The notes beneath the pieces are model-generated. The model did not search any database and was not told where the DNA came from. It worked only from the letters and a program-made list of their open reading frames with translations. Below are positions 56,329 to 64,000 of a DNA stretch of 64,000 nucleotides, piece by piece. The position numbers and the translations under genes were made by a program. Every line of letters starts with the position of its first letter. Position 1 is the first letter of the stretch. Source of the stretch: Paracoccaceae bacterium (lineage in GTDB: Bacteria; Pseudomonadota; Alphaproteobacteria; Rhodobacterales; Rhodobacteraceae). Location: positions 2,470,001 to 2,534,000 of the forward strand of contig CP075370.1 in the NCBI GenBank assembly GCA_019454225.1, written 5' to 3'.

Positions 56329-57056
56329 CGATCTTCGATCTGTTCGCCGGGCTGGACCGCTGCGCGCCGGGTGACGCGGCCAGCGTGGCGCGGGTCTGCG
56401 CGGGGCTGGCGCCGGGTGCCGCGGTGCTGGATGCGGGCTGCGGGCGGGGCGGCGACCTGCCCGCGATCCTGGCGGCGGTGCCGGGGGCGCGGGTGGTGGC
56501 GGTGGATGCGGCGGAGCCTTTCGTTGCGCATGTGGCCTCGGCCTGTCCGCAGGTGCGGGCGGTTTGCGGCGACATGGCCGATCCGCCGGGCGGGCCGTTC
56601 GACCTGATCTGGTCGGGGGGCGCGATCTACAATCTTGGCGTGACGCCGGCGTTGCGGGCATGGCGCGCGCATCTGGCGCCGGGCGGGCGGGTGGCGTTCA
56701 GCGATCTGGTGCTGCGGGGGGATGCGGCGCCCTTCATGGGCGACCCTTTCGCAGCGCCGGGCGTGGCCCCTGAACTGGCCGATTTCTTCGCCGCCGAGGG
56801 TGTGACCCTGCGGGGCGAGTCTGCGCTGCGGGCCGAGGTTGCGGCGGCGGGGTTCCGCGTTGTCGATACCTTCTGGATGCCCGACAGCGCATGGGCCGAT
56901 TACTACCTGCCGCTGGAGCCGCGTCTTGGGGCCGCCGAAGCCTCGCGCGATCTGGAGACCCGGGCAATGGCGGCGGCCTTCCGGCATGAGATCGCGCTGT
57001 GGCGGCAGCACGGGATGACCTTTGGCTATCTGGTCTGCGTGGCGGTGCCGGAATGA
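56325..57056 (+). CDS. Class I SAM-dependent methyltransferase
   Basis: 243 aa. Motif I VLDAGCGRGGDLPAIL, VVAVDAAEPF, the motif IV segment FDLIWSGGAIYNLG, and a late LAPGGRVAFSDLVL. The substrate is unknown. ATG 56325 overlaps the cimA stop by four bases and its own stop overlaps the next gene, so it is part of the cysS-cimA translational chain. Confidence 0.87.
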   Translation: MTIFDLFAGLDRCAPGDAASVARVCAGLAPGAAVLDAGCGRGGDLPAILAAVPGARVVAVDAAEPFVAHVASACPQVRAVCGDMADPPGGPFDLIWSGGAIYNLGVTPALRAWRAHLAPGGRVAFSDLVLRGDAAPFMGDPFAAPGVAPELADFFAAEGVTLRGESALRAEVAAAGFRVVDTFWMPDSAWADYYLPLEPRLGAAEASRDLETRAMAAAFRHEIALWRQHGMTFGYLVCVAVPE

Positions 57057-57823
57057 CCATCGACGCCTGCGCCGCGCTGGTGGAACGCGGCGACCCCGAC
57101 CGTTTCGCCGCCGTGATGGCCGCCCCGGTGGCGGCGCGGGCGCGGCTGTTCCCGCTTTATGCCTTCAACCTGGAGGTTGCCCGCGCCCCCTGGGTGACGG
57201 CAGAGCCGATGATCGCCGAGATGCGGCTGCAATGGTGGCGCGACGTGATCGCCGCCGCCGGGTCAGGCGCGGCCCGCGCGCATGAGGTGGCCGGACCGCT
57301 GCATGAACTGATCCGCGACCGGCAGCTGCCGCCCGAGGTGCTGGACCGTCTGGTCGCGGCGCGGCGCTGGGACGTGTGGAGCGAGCCCTTCGACGGGATG
57401 GAGGCGTTCGAGACCTATCTGGAGGACACCGGCGGCGGGCTGATGTGGCTGGCGGCGCGGGCCCTGGATGCGCCTGACAGGGCCGAAGGCGCGGCGCGCG
57501 ACCTGGGGCGGGCGCTGGCCATGGCGAATTTCCTGGCGGCATCGGCGGCGCTGGCGGCGCGGGGGCGGGTGCCGCTGGTCGATGCCTCGGACGCCGCCGT
57601 GCGGGCGATGGCGGCGCGCGGGCTGGGCTGGCTGGCGGCGGCGCGCAAGGCGCGGGCGGCCCTTGGCCCCGCGCTGCCCGCGACGCATGCCGCCTTTGGC
57701 GCGGGCGCGCTGCTGGCGCAGGCGTCGCGTGACCCCGGGCGCGTGGTTGCGGGGCGGCTGGCGCTGTCGGAATTCGCCCGGCGCGGGCGGCTGCTGTGGA
57801 CGGCGGCAACGGGGCGCTGGTAG
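57053..57823 (+). CDS. Squalene/phytoene synthase-family protein
   Basis: 256 aa. Helical isoprenoid-synthase fold: RARLFPLYAFNLEVARA (the usual PLYAFNR-type opening), MIAEMRLQWWRDVI, RRWDVWSEPFDGMEAFETYLEDTGGGLM. Aspartate-rich motifs seen in true phytoene synthases (DxxxD) are weak here, so it may be the NDUFAF6/complex I assembly-type relative rather than a carotenoid enzyme. Start ATG 57053 overlaps the methyltransferase stop. Confidence 0.72.
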   Translation: MTIDACAALVERGDPDRFAAVMAAPVAARARLFPLYAFNLEVARAPWVTAEPMIAEMRLQWWRDVIAAAGSGAARAHEVAGPLHELIRDRQLPPEVLDRLVAARRWDVWSEPFDGMEAFETYLEDTGGGLMWLAARALDAPDRAEGAARDLGRALAMANFLAASAALAARGRVPLVDASDAAVRAMAARGLGWLAAARKARAALGPALPATHAAFGAGALLAQASRDPGRVVAGRLALSEFARRGRLLWTAATGRW

Positions 57824-57840
57824 CGCGCCGGCCCGGCGGT

Positions 57841-59067
57841 TCAGCGCCGCATCGCCTGCGGCCGCAGCCAGAGCCAGATCAGCGCACCGCCGGCCAGCGC
57901 CAGGAAGGGCACCATGGCGATGTTGACCGCCTGCCAGCCCGCCTGCACCGAGCCGCCCGAACAGTTCATCAGCCCGCCCGAGGAGAATGAGGCCATCGTG
58001 ACCCCGGCAAAGACGATCAGGTCGTTCAGCCCCTGCATGCGGCCGCGTTCTTCGGGGCGGTAGGCGGTGGTCAGCATCGTGGTCGCGCCGATGAAGCCGA
58101 AGTTCCAGCCGATCCCGAGCAGCACCAGCGCCACGAAGAAATTCGCCAGGTCCACGCCCGCCACGGCCACGGCGCCCGCGGCGGCCAGGATCAGCAGGCC
58201 CAGCGCCACCACCCGCTCGACCCCGATGCGCGCGATGACATGGCCCGTGATGAAGCTGGGGGCATACATGGCAAGGACATGCGCCGTCACCACATCGGCG
58301 GCGTTGCCGGTGGTGAAGCCGCAGCCCACGACCGCCAGCGGCGAGGATGTCATCACCAGGTTCATCAGCGCATAGGAGACGGTGGCGCAGATCACCGCGA
58401 CGGCGATGCGGGGGTCGCGCAGGAGGTCGATGCGCGAGCGGCCGCGATCGGCGCCGGGGGCGGGGGGGCGGGGTTTGGGGATGTCGAGGCCAAGGAACAG
58501 GAACGCCCCGCCAAGGTTCAGCGCGATGACCGCCAGATAGGTGCCGAGGAAGGGCACCACCATCGCCTCGGCCGTGACCTTGACCAGCTGCGGGCCGACC
58601 ACGGCCGACAGCAGGCCCCCCGCCATGACCCAGGAGATCGCCTTGGGGCGGAACGCGTCCGAGGCAGTGTCGGCGGCGGCGAAGCGGTAGAAGCCCTGCG
58701 CGCTCATGTAGCTGCCGGTGCAGAGCGCGCCGAGCAGGAACAGCGGGAAGGAGGATGTGGACAGGCCCCAGGCGCCGAACACCGCGCCGAGCGCGCCCAT
58801 CAGCGCGCCGATCACGAAACCGGTGCGCCGCCCGTAGCGCTGCATGATCGCCGAGAGCGGCGTCGCCGACAGCATCGAGCCGATCACCGTCAGCGAGATC
58901 GGCAGCGTCGCCCAGCAGGCATTGGCGGCGAGGGACTGGCCCGCCAGCCCGGCGATGGTGAAGATCATCGGCATCTGCGCGCCGAGGATCGCCTGGGCTG
59001 CCACGAGGACGAGCACGTTGCGCCGGGCGCGGGCGTCGGAGGGTGCGGGAAGCGCGGCATCGGTCAT
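57841..59067 (-). CDS. Major facilitator superfamily transporter
   Basis: 408 aa, about twelve hydrophobic segments. The loop between helices 2 and 3 reads QRYGRRTGFVIGALMG, the MFS motif A pattern, and a repeat appears after helix 8 (TAYRPEERGRMQGLNDLI). Substrate not identifiable. Convergent with the phytoene-synthase-like gene (17-bp gap); divergent from the glycosylase. Confidence 0.87.
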   Translation of the reverse strand: MTDAALPAPSDARARRNVLVLVAAQAILGAQMPMIFTIAGLAGQSLAANACWATLPISLTVIGSMLSATPLSAIMQRYGRRTGFVIGALMGALGAVFGAWGLSTSSFPLFLLGALCTGSYMSAQGFYRFAAADTASDAFRPKAISWVMAGGLLSAVVGPQLVKVTAEAMVVPFLGTYLAVIALNLGGAFLFLGLDIPKPRPPAPGADRGRSRIDLLRDPRIAVAVICATVSYALMNLVMTSSPLAVVGCGFTTGNAADVVTAHVLAMYAPSFITGHVIARIGVERVVALGLLILAAAGAVAVAGVDLANFFVALVLLGIGWNFGFIGATTMLTTAYRPEERGRMQGLNDLIVFAGVTMASFSSGGLMNCSGGSVQAGWQAVNIAMVPFLALAGGALIWLWLRPQAMRR

Positions 59068-59216
59068 GGTCTCGCAGCCTTAGCCCCGCGCGGGCGCGGC
59101 CACAAGACGGCGGCAGCAGACGGCGGCGGCCCGCTGGCGGGTCGCCGGGGCACAGGCTGCCGTTTCGCCGTTGCACGGACCGGCGGGACGCGAGACAAGC
59201 GGAACCGGAGGTGTGC

Positions 59217-59846
59217 ATGGTCGGACGGATCATCGAGACCGAGGCCTGCGTGGCCGAGGGCGCGGCCTGGCTGGCGGCGCGCGAGCCGCGTTTCGCCCAT
59301 GCCTATGCGCTGACCGGGCCCCCGCCGCTGCGGCGGCGGCCGGGCGGGTTCGCGGCGCTGTTCGACGCGATCGTGAGCCAGCAGGTCAGCGTGGCATCGG
59401 CCGATGCGATCTGGGGACGGCTGGAGGCCGCCGGGCTGACCGCGCCCGCGCGGGTGGCTGCGGCCAGCGACGAGGACCTGCGGGCCTGCGGGCTGTCGCG
59501 GCAGAAGATTCGCTATGGCCGGGCGCTGGCGGCGGCGGGGATCGACTTTGACCGGCTGGGGGGCGCGCCGACCGATGAGGTGATCGCGACGCTGGTGGCG
59601 GTGCCGGGGATCGGGGCCTGGACGGCCGAGATCTATGCGATGTTCAGCCTGGGCCGCGCCGATGTCTTCGCGCCGGGCGACCTGGCGCTGCAGGAGGCGG
59701 CGCGGCGCCTGTTCGACCTGCCCGAGCGTCCGAAGGAGAAGGCACTGCGCGGCATGGCCGAGGCCTGGTCGCCCTGGCGGGGGGTGGCGGCGCGGATGCT
59801 GTGGGCCTATTACCGGGTGGCGGCGGACAGGGAGGGGATCAGGTGA
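59217..59846 (+). CDS. DNA-3-methyladenine glycosylase, AlkA (HhH-GPD) type
   Basis: 209 aa. Helix-hairpin-helix at VAVPGIGAWTAEIYAMF and the catalytic aspartate in RADVFAPGDLALQEAARR, plus IVSQQVSVASADAIW earlier, are the HhH-GPD signature. It removes alkylated bases. The N-terminal TBP-like domain of E. coli AlkA is missing, as in many bacterial AlkA-like proteins. CGGAGG precedes the ATG. GTGA overlap with the esterase. Confidence 0.9.
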   Translation: MVGRIIETEACVAEGAAWLAAREPRFAHAYALTGPPPLRRRPGGFAALFDAIVSQQVSVASADAIWGRLEAAGLTAPARVAAASDEDLRACGLSRQKIRYGRALAAAGIDFDRLGGAPTDEVIATLVAVPGIGAWTAEIYAMFSLGRADVFAPGDLALQEAARRLFDLPERPKEKALRGMAEAWSPWRGVAARMLWAYYRVAADREGIR

Positions 59847-60499
59847 GGCGGGAACTGGCCTTCGGGCGGCGCGGGCCGCAGGATGCGCGGCGGATGGTGG
59901 TGTTCCTGCACGGCTACGGGGCGGACGGGGCCGACCTGCTGGGCCTGGCCGATGTGCTGGGCGAGCATATGCCGGGAACCGCCTTTCTGGCCCCGGACGC
60001 GCCCGAACCCTGCGCGGGCAACCCCTTCGGCCGGCAGTGGTTTCCGATTCCCTGGCTGGACGGTTCCTCGGAGGCCGAGGCGCAGGCCGGGCTGGCGCGC
60101 GCGGCGGATGACCTGAACGGGTTCCTCGACGCGCGGCTGAACGCGGCGGGACTGGCGCCGGAACGGATGGCGCTGATCGGGTTCAGCCAGGGCGCGATGA
60201 TGGCGCTGGAGGTGGCGCCGCGCCGGGCCGCGGCGGTGGCGGGCGTGGTGGCGATCTCGGGCCGCCTGCTGGCGCCCGAGCGGCTGGCCGCCGAGGCCGC
60301 GGTGAAGCCGCCGGTGCTGCTGGTGCATGGCGACCAGGATCCGGTGGTGCCCTTCGACGACATGGGGCGCGCGGGCAATGCGCTGGTCGCGGCCGGGTTC
60401 GAGACCTATGGCCATGTGATGCGCGGCACCGGGCACGGCATCGCGCCCGACGGGCTGGGGGCCGCGCTGTCGTTCCTGCGCGACGTCCTGCCGGGCTAG
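59843..60499 (+). CDS. Alpha/beta-hydrolase, phospholipase/carboxylesterase family
   Basis: 218 aa from GTG 59843, preceded by GGGAGGGG. Opens VVFLHGYGADGADLLGLA; catalytic Ser in IGFSQGAMM, Asp in HGDQDPVVPF and His in GTGHGIAPD. Natural substrate unknown. It is translated with the glycosylase. Confidence 0.88.
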   Translation: MRRELAFGRRGPQDARRMVVFLHGYGADGADLLGLADVLGEHMPGTAFLAPDAPEPCAGNPFGRQWFPIPWLDGSSEAEAQAGLARAADDLNGFLDARLNAAGLAPERMALIGFSQGAMMALEVAPRRAAAVAGVVAISGRLLAPERLAAEAAVKPPVLLVHGDQDPVVPFDDMGRAGNALVAAGFETYGHVMRGTGHGIAPDGLGAALSFLRDVLPG

Positions 60500-60572
60500 G
60501 CGCCGCGCAGTCACCGCGCTGTCACGTTTTCGCGCTAGCCCATGCTGCGGCAGCATCGCTGTATCGCGGGGC

Positions 60573-60600
60573 TTGTCAGGCGGTTTACGCCATATATAGT
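60573..60600 (+). promoter_or_regulatory. Sigma70-like promoter before HNH gene
   Basis: TTGTCA at 60573-60578 and TATAGT at 60595-60600 with 16-bp spacing, 56 bp before the HNH ATG. A 7-bp inverted repeat ATGCTGC/GCAGCAT (60542-60556) lies directly upstream and could be an operator. Confidence 0.5.
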
Positions 60601-60655
60601 CCGGGTCATCGGGGCGGGGCGCCCGCCTTGGTGCCGGATGGCAGGCAAGGCGGGA

Positions 60656-61258
60656 ATGGAGTCACCCGTGGGGATCGAAGGCGAATTCAGGACACAGTTC
60701 GTGCGGGAGCCGTCCGCGCTGAAGCACTGGCCGGCGCTGGTGCTGAATGCCGACTACCGTCCGCTGTCCTATTACCCGCTGTCGCTGTGGCCCTGGCAGG
60801 AGGCGGTGAAGGCCGCCTTCCTCGACCGGGTGCAGATCGTCGCGGAATATGACCAGGTGGTGCGAAGCCAGAGGTCGGTCATACGGATCCCTTCGGTCGT
60901 GGTGCTGAAGGACTATGTGAAACCCCAGAAGCGCGTGGCCTTCACGCGCTTCAATCTTTTCCTGCGCGACGAATTCTGCTGCCAGTACTGCGGCGCGAAG
61001 GGCGACCTGACCTTCGATCACGTGGTGCCGCGCTCGAAGGGCGGCGTGACAAGCTGGGAGAACGTGGTGGCCGCCTGTTCGCCCTGCAACCTGAAGAAGG
61101 GCAACCGGACGCTGCGGCAGGTGGGTTTCACCCTTGCGCGCAAGCCGCGCGCACCGACGGCCGAGGAAATGCAGACGCACGGGCGGCGCTTTCCGCCGAA
61201 CTACCTGCATGACACATGGCTCGACTATCTGTACTGGGACGCCGAGCTGGAGGGCTGA
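60656..61258 (+). CDS. HNH endonuclease
   Basis: 200 aa. Zinc-HNH core from CCQYCGAKGDLTFDHVVPRSKG to CSPCNLKKGNR (two CxxC pairs, DH of the HNH). N-terminal 90 residues form a beta-rich cap, LVLNADYRPLSYYPLS. Members are common in alphaproteobacteria and may be nucleases of unknown target. ATG 60656 is preferred (GGAGGC-like purine run upstream) over the upstream frame from 60542. Confidence 0.9.
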   Translation: MESPVGIEGEFRTQFVREPSALKHWPALVLNADYRPLSYYPLSLWPWQEAVKAAFLDRVQIVAEYDQVVRSQRSVIRIPSVVVLKDYVKPQKRVAFTRFNLFLRDEFCCQYCGAKGDLTFDHVVPRSKGGVTSWENVVAACSPCNLKKGNRTLRQVGFTLARKPRAPTAEEMQTHGRRFPPNYLHDTWLDYLYWDAELEG

Positions 61259-61278
61259 CGTCCCCCGGCCCGCCACCG

Positions 61279-61309
61279 TTACATTTCTTTTACAAAAGCT
61301 TCACATTTC
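61279..61309 (+). promoter_or_regulatory. Direct repeat in mgtC upstream region
   Basis: TTACATTTC at 61279-61287 and TCACATTTC at 61301-61309 are 22 bp apart, two helical turns, in an unusually AT-rich 35-bp patch in the 99-bp gap. The spacing fits a dimeric response-regulator site. No regulator named. Confidence 0.35.
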
Positions 61310-61357
61310 CGCGCGTCTGTGATCGACAGGGAAGGCCGTGCCAAGGGGTCTTCCGCC

Positions 61358-62053
61358 ATGCCCGTTTCGATCGAGATTGCCGCCCTGAACCTGTCCGTCG
61401 CGCTGGGATGCGGGGCGGTCATCGGGATCGAACGGCAGGTGCGCCAGCGCATGGCGGGGCTGCGCACCAACGCGCTGGTGGCCCTGGGCGCGGCCAGCTT
61501 CGTGGTCTTTGCGGCGCTGTTCCCCGACGAGGTCAGCCCGACGCGGGTGGCGGCGCAGGTCGTCTCGGGCATCGGGTTCCTGGGCGCCGGGATCATCTTT
61601 CGCGACGGGTTCAACGTGCACGGGCTGAACACCGCAGCGACGCTGTGGTGTTCGGCGGCGGTCGGAATGCTGGCCGGGGCGGGGGCGCTGGCCTTCGCGG
61701 CGCTGCTGACCGGACTGGTCGTGTTCGTGAACCTGGGGCTGCGGCCCTTCGTCCGATGGCTCAAGAAAAAGACCAAGGCCGGCCAGCCCCTGCAACGGCA
61801 GTTCCGCGTGATGCTGACCTGTCCGGTGGACCAGGAGGGGCCGGTGCGATCGCTGATGCTGCGCACGCTGGTCGTGTCGGGGCTGCACCTGTCCGAGATC
61901 GCGGCGGGGCCCTCGCCCGAGGGTGGCATCGCGCTGTCGGCCATGGTGACCGGCGAGGGGATGACCGATGCGATGGTCGAGGCCGCGCTGCAGCGGCTGG
62001 CGGCCGAACCGGGGCTGATGCGCGTGTCCTGGACGGCGATGGACGAGGGTTGA
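61358..62053 (+). CDS. mgtC: MgtC/SapB-family protein
   Basis: 231 aa. Four or so N-terminal membrane helices with GCGAVIGIERQVRQRMAGLRTNALVALGA and GIGFLGAGIIFRDG.NVHGLNTAATLWCSAAVG, the MgtC signature, then a cytosolic ACT-like domain (about 150-230). MgtC-like proteins inhibit the F1Fo ATPase or respond to low magnesium in other bacteria. AAGGGG precedes ATG 61358. Confidence 0.9.
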   Translation: MPVSIEIAALNLSVALGCGAVIGIERQVRQRMAGLRTNALVALGAASFVVFAALFPDEVSPTRVAAQVVSGIGFLGAGIIFRDGFNVHGLNTAATLWCSAAVGMLAGAGALAFAALLTGLVVFVNLGLRPFVRWLKKKTKAGQPLQRQFRVMLTCPVDQEGPVRSLMLRTLVVSGLHLSEIAAGPSPEGGIALSAMVTGEGMTDAMVEAALQRLAAEPGLMRVSWTAMDEG

Positions 62054-62114
62054 TTGCCGCTTGGCGCGGCGCCGCGTCGGCGGCATGATTGCGCCGAACC
62101 TGCCGGAGAAACCC

Positions 62115-63062
62115 ATGCCCGATCCGTTCTTCACCCCCGTCTCGGGCATGGACCTGCCGCGCTTTGCGGGGCTTGCGACCTTCATGCGCCTGCCGCTGGT
62201 CCCCGAGGACCATCCGCGCGCGGCCGATGTCGAGATCGGGATCATCGGACTGCCCTGGGATGGCGGCACGTCGAACCGGCCGGGGGCGCGGCACGGGCCG
62301 CGCGCGCTGCGTGATGCCTCGACGATGATCCGGGCGCAGCATGGCGTGACCGGGGTGCGCCCCTTCGACCGGCGGCGGATTGCGGACCTGGGCGATGTCG
62401 GGCCGAACCCGGTGGACATGGCCGACACGCTGGCACGGATCGAGACGCGATTCGCCCGGCTGGCCGCCGCCGGGGTGCGGCCCCTGTCCGTCGGGGGCGA
62501 CCATCTGTGCACCCTGCCGGTGCTGCGGGGCATCGCCCGGCAGCGGCCGCTGGGGCTGATCCTGTTCGACAGCCACACCGACCTTTACCCGGCCTATTTC
62601 GGCGGCAAGGCGCTGACGCACGGCAACCCGTTCCGCCTGGCGGTGGAGGAGGGACTGATCGACCCGGCGCGATCCACAATGATCGGGATGCGCGGCACGA
62701 CCTATGACACCGCCGACCGGGATTTCGCCGCAAGGCACGGCATCCGCATCGTGACGGCCGAGACGCTGCTGGACCGCGGCGCCGACCCGGTGATGCAGGA
62801 GGCGCGGGCGCGGGCGGGCGATGCGCCGGTCTATGTGAGCTTTGACATCGACTTCGTCGATCCGGCCTTTGCGCCCGGGACGGGCACGCCCGAGGTGGGC
62901 GGGCCGACCTCGGCGCAGGCGATTGCGGCGGTGCGGGGGTTGCAGGGGTTGAACATCGCCGCCGCCGACCTGGTGGAGGTGTCGCCGCCCTTCGACAGCG
63001 GCGGGATCACCGCCTGGCTGGGGGCCTCGGTGATGTTCGAACTGTTGTGCGTGATGGCCTAG
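62115..63062 (+). CDS. speB: Ureohydrolase, agmatinase-like
   Basis: 315 aa. Binuclear manganese site: GGDHLC, DSHTDLYP (with the His-Asp pair) and FDIDFVDPAFAPGTGTPEVGG. Opening GIIGLPWDGGTSNRPGARHGPRALR is the usual family N-terminus. Family members split agmatine, guanidinobutyrate, guanidinopropionate or related guanidines, yielding urea. In the canonical agmatinase motif a DAHxD is common; here it is DSHTD, so the substrate may differ. CGGAGA lies before ATG 62115. The window also holds urease, which could use the urea. Confidence 0.82.
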   Translation: MPDPFFTPVSGMDLPRFAGLATFMRLPLVPEDHPRAADVEIGIIGLPWDGGTSNRPGARHGPRALRDASTMIRAQHGVTGVRPFDRRRIADLGDVGPNPVDMADTLARIETRFARLAAAGVRPLSVGGDHLCTLPVLRGIARQRPLGLILFDSHTDLYPAYFGGKALTHGNPFRLAVEEGLIDPARSTMIGMRGTTYDTADRDFAARHGIRIVTAETLLDRGADPVMQEARARAGDAPVYVSFDIDFVDPAFAPGTGTPEVGGPTSAQAIAAVRGLQGLNIAAADLVEVSPPFDSGGITAWLGASVMFELLCVMA

Positions 63063-63138
63063 GACCGCCGGTCCGCGTGGAACCGGCGCCGGGGGAGGGG
63101 CGCTGGACTTGTGATTGCAGGCAGGGTAATGAACCCCT

Positions 63139-63150
63139 GTTAGCGCTAAC
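63139..63150. promoter_or_regulatory. Perfect 12-bp palindrome GTTAGCGCTAAC, LacI-type operator
   Basis: The site TGTTAGCGCTAAC has the CG-centred form of LacI/GalR-family operators and is 44 bp before the zwf ATG. Expected to bind a sugar-responsive repressor or activator of glucose catabolism. Confidence 0.65.
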
Positions 63151-63194
63151 TGCGATTGCCCCGCAGGTGATCGCCCAGACCTCGGGGGCCATCC

Positions 63195-64000
63195 ATGGTT
63201 TCGCGCGTCATCCCGGTCGAACCCTTCGACCTCGTCATCTTCGGTGGCACCGGCGATCTGGCACGCCGCAAGATCCTGCCCGGCCTCTATCGACGGTTCC
63301 GGGACGGGCAGATGCCGCCCGAGGCGCGCATCATCGGCGCCGCCCGGTCCGAGATGACGGCCGGGGCGTTCCGCGACAGCGTGGCCGAGGCGATCGCCAC
63401 CTTCGTGCCGGAGGAGCGGCGCGACGCGGGCAGCACCGCGGCCTTTCTGGACCGCATCGGCTATGTCGCGATCGACGCGACCGGCGAGGGCGGCTGGACG
63501 GCACTGAAGGACGAGGTGCGCACGGATGTGGTGCAGGCCTTCTATTTCTCGGTGGCGCCCAGCCTGTTCGGGCCGCTGGCCGAACGGCTGCACCGCCACG
63601 GCATCGCCGGGCCGGAGGCGCGGATCGTGGTGGAAAAGCCGTTCGGCCGCGACCTTGCCAGCGCAAGGGCGCTGAACGCGACGCTGGCGGAGTATTTCGC
63701 GGAACGGCAGATCTACCGCATCGACCACTACCTCGGGAAGGAGACGGTGCAGAACCTGATGGCGGTGCGGTTCGCCAACATCCTGTTCGAGCCGCTGTGG
63801 AAGGCGCAGTACATCGACCACGTGCAGATCACCGTGGCCGAGACCGTGGGGGTCGAGGGGCGCGGGGCCTATTACGACAGGTCGGGCGCGATGCGGGACA
63901 TGGTGCAGAACCACCTGATGCAGCTCTTGTGCCTGATCGCGATGGAACCGCCCTACCATTTCGACCCGAACGCGGTGCGGGACGAGAAGCTGAAGGTGAT
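63195..64000 (+). CDS. zwf: Glucose-6-phosphate 1-dehydrogenase, N-terminal part, runs off the window
   Basis: The open frame continues past base 64000. Residues visible: FDLVIFGGTGDLARRKILPGLYRR (NADP fold), VVQAFYFSVAPSLFGPLAERL, VVEKPFGRDLASARALN and the active-site RIDHYLGKETVQNL, then ITVAETVGVEGRG. Oxidises glucose-6-phosphate for the Entner-Doudoroff or pentose route. ATG 63195 gives the family-standard start. It is preceded by a perfect operator-like palindrome. Confidence 0.95.
   Translation, partial: MVSRVIPVEPFDLVIFGGTGDLARRKILPGLYRRFRDGQMPPEARIIGAARSEMTAGAFRDSVAEAIATFVPEERRDAGSTAAFLDRIGYVAIDATGEGGWTALKDEVRTDVVQAFYFSVAPSLFGPLAERLHRHGIAGPEARIVVEKPFGRDLASARALNATLAEYFAERQIYRIDHYLGKETVQNLMAVRFANILFEPLWKAQYIDHVQITVAETVGVEGRGAYYDRSGAMRDMVQNHLMQLLCLIAMEPPYHFDPNAVRDEKLKV

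Overview
The window is a GC-rich (about two-thirds G+C by eye), densely packed bacterial chromosome segment. Tandem RTX/Hint proteins, a complete liv amino-acid ABC operon, a urease operon with ureJ, class II DAHP synthase and the codon usage all point to an alphaproteobacterium of the Rhodobacter/Paracoccus/Roseobacter group. This is an inference from gene families and composition; there is no rRNA in the window.

Layout. (1) 1-7922 is a signalling block: the tail of an EAL (c-di-GMP phosphodiesterase) protein and two divergently transcribed hybrid histidine kinases. (2) 7923-14930: a 932-bp gene-free stretch, then two RTX calcium-binding repeat proteins that each end in a Hint self-processing domain. 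(3) 14913-26642: a MobA-like nucleotidyltransferase, a dimethylglycine/sarcosine dehydrogenase-like flavoenzyme, a liv-type ABC transporter operon (K-G-x-F-y-H-M, with two unknown secreted or anchored proteins inserted), a PQQ-type sugar dehydrogenase and a GlxA/GbdR-like regulator. (4) 26794-31068 is housekeeping: class II DAHP synthase, a PAS protein, yicC, gmk and a gamma-carbonic-anhydrase-like protein. (5) 31071-41116 is a surface-glycan island that makes and activates a nonulosonic (sialic-like) acid (neuB, neuC, CMP-sugar synthetase). It also holds two tandem GT30 Kdo-transferase-like genes, a capsule-type transferase, a sulfotransferase, another glycosyltransferase, an SDR and a Gfo/Idh oxidoreductase. 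(6) 41223-47869: tRNA-Val(UAC), whose antisense strand encodes the end of ureG, then the urease operon ureDAJB-orf-C-(DUF1127)-EFG on the minus strand. (7) 48057-52709: an ABC-F protein, a small secreted protein, a TPM/zinc-ribbon protein and a PLP decarboxylase. (8) 53066-57823: a coupled cluster cysS-cimA-methyltransferase-phytoene-synthase-like, in which the last third of cysS is strikingly AT-richer than its surroundings. (9) 57841-64000: an MFS permease, an AlkA-type glycosylase with an esterase, an HNH nuclease, MgtC, a ureohydrolase and the 5' part of zwf behind a perfect palindromic operator.

The most unusual observations are the mosaic cysS with an extra C-terminal tail, the ureG stop codon that sits in the anticodon loop of tRNA-Val, the nonulosonic-acid cluster with three Kdo-type transferases, and the 321-bp near-identical repeats inside the larger RTX gene. 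No transposases, integrases, phage genes or CRISPR arrays were recognised.
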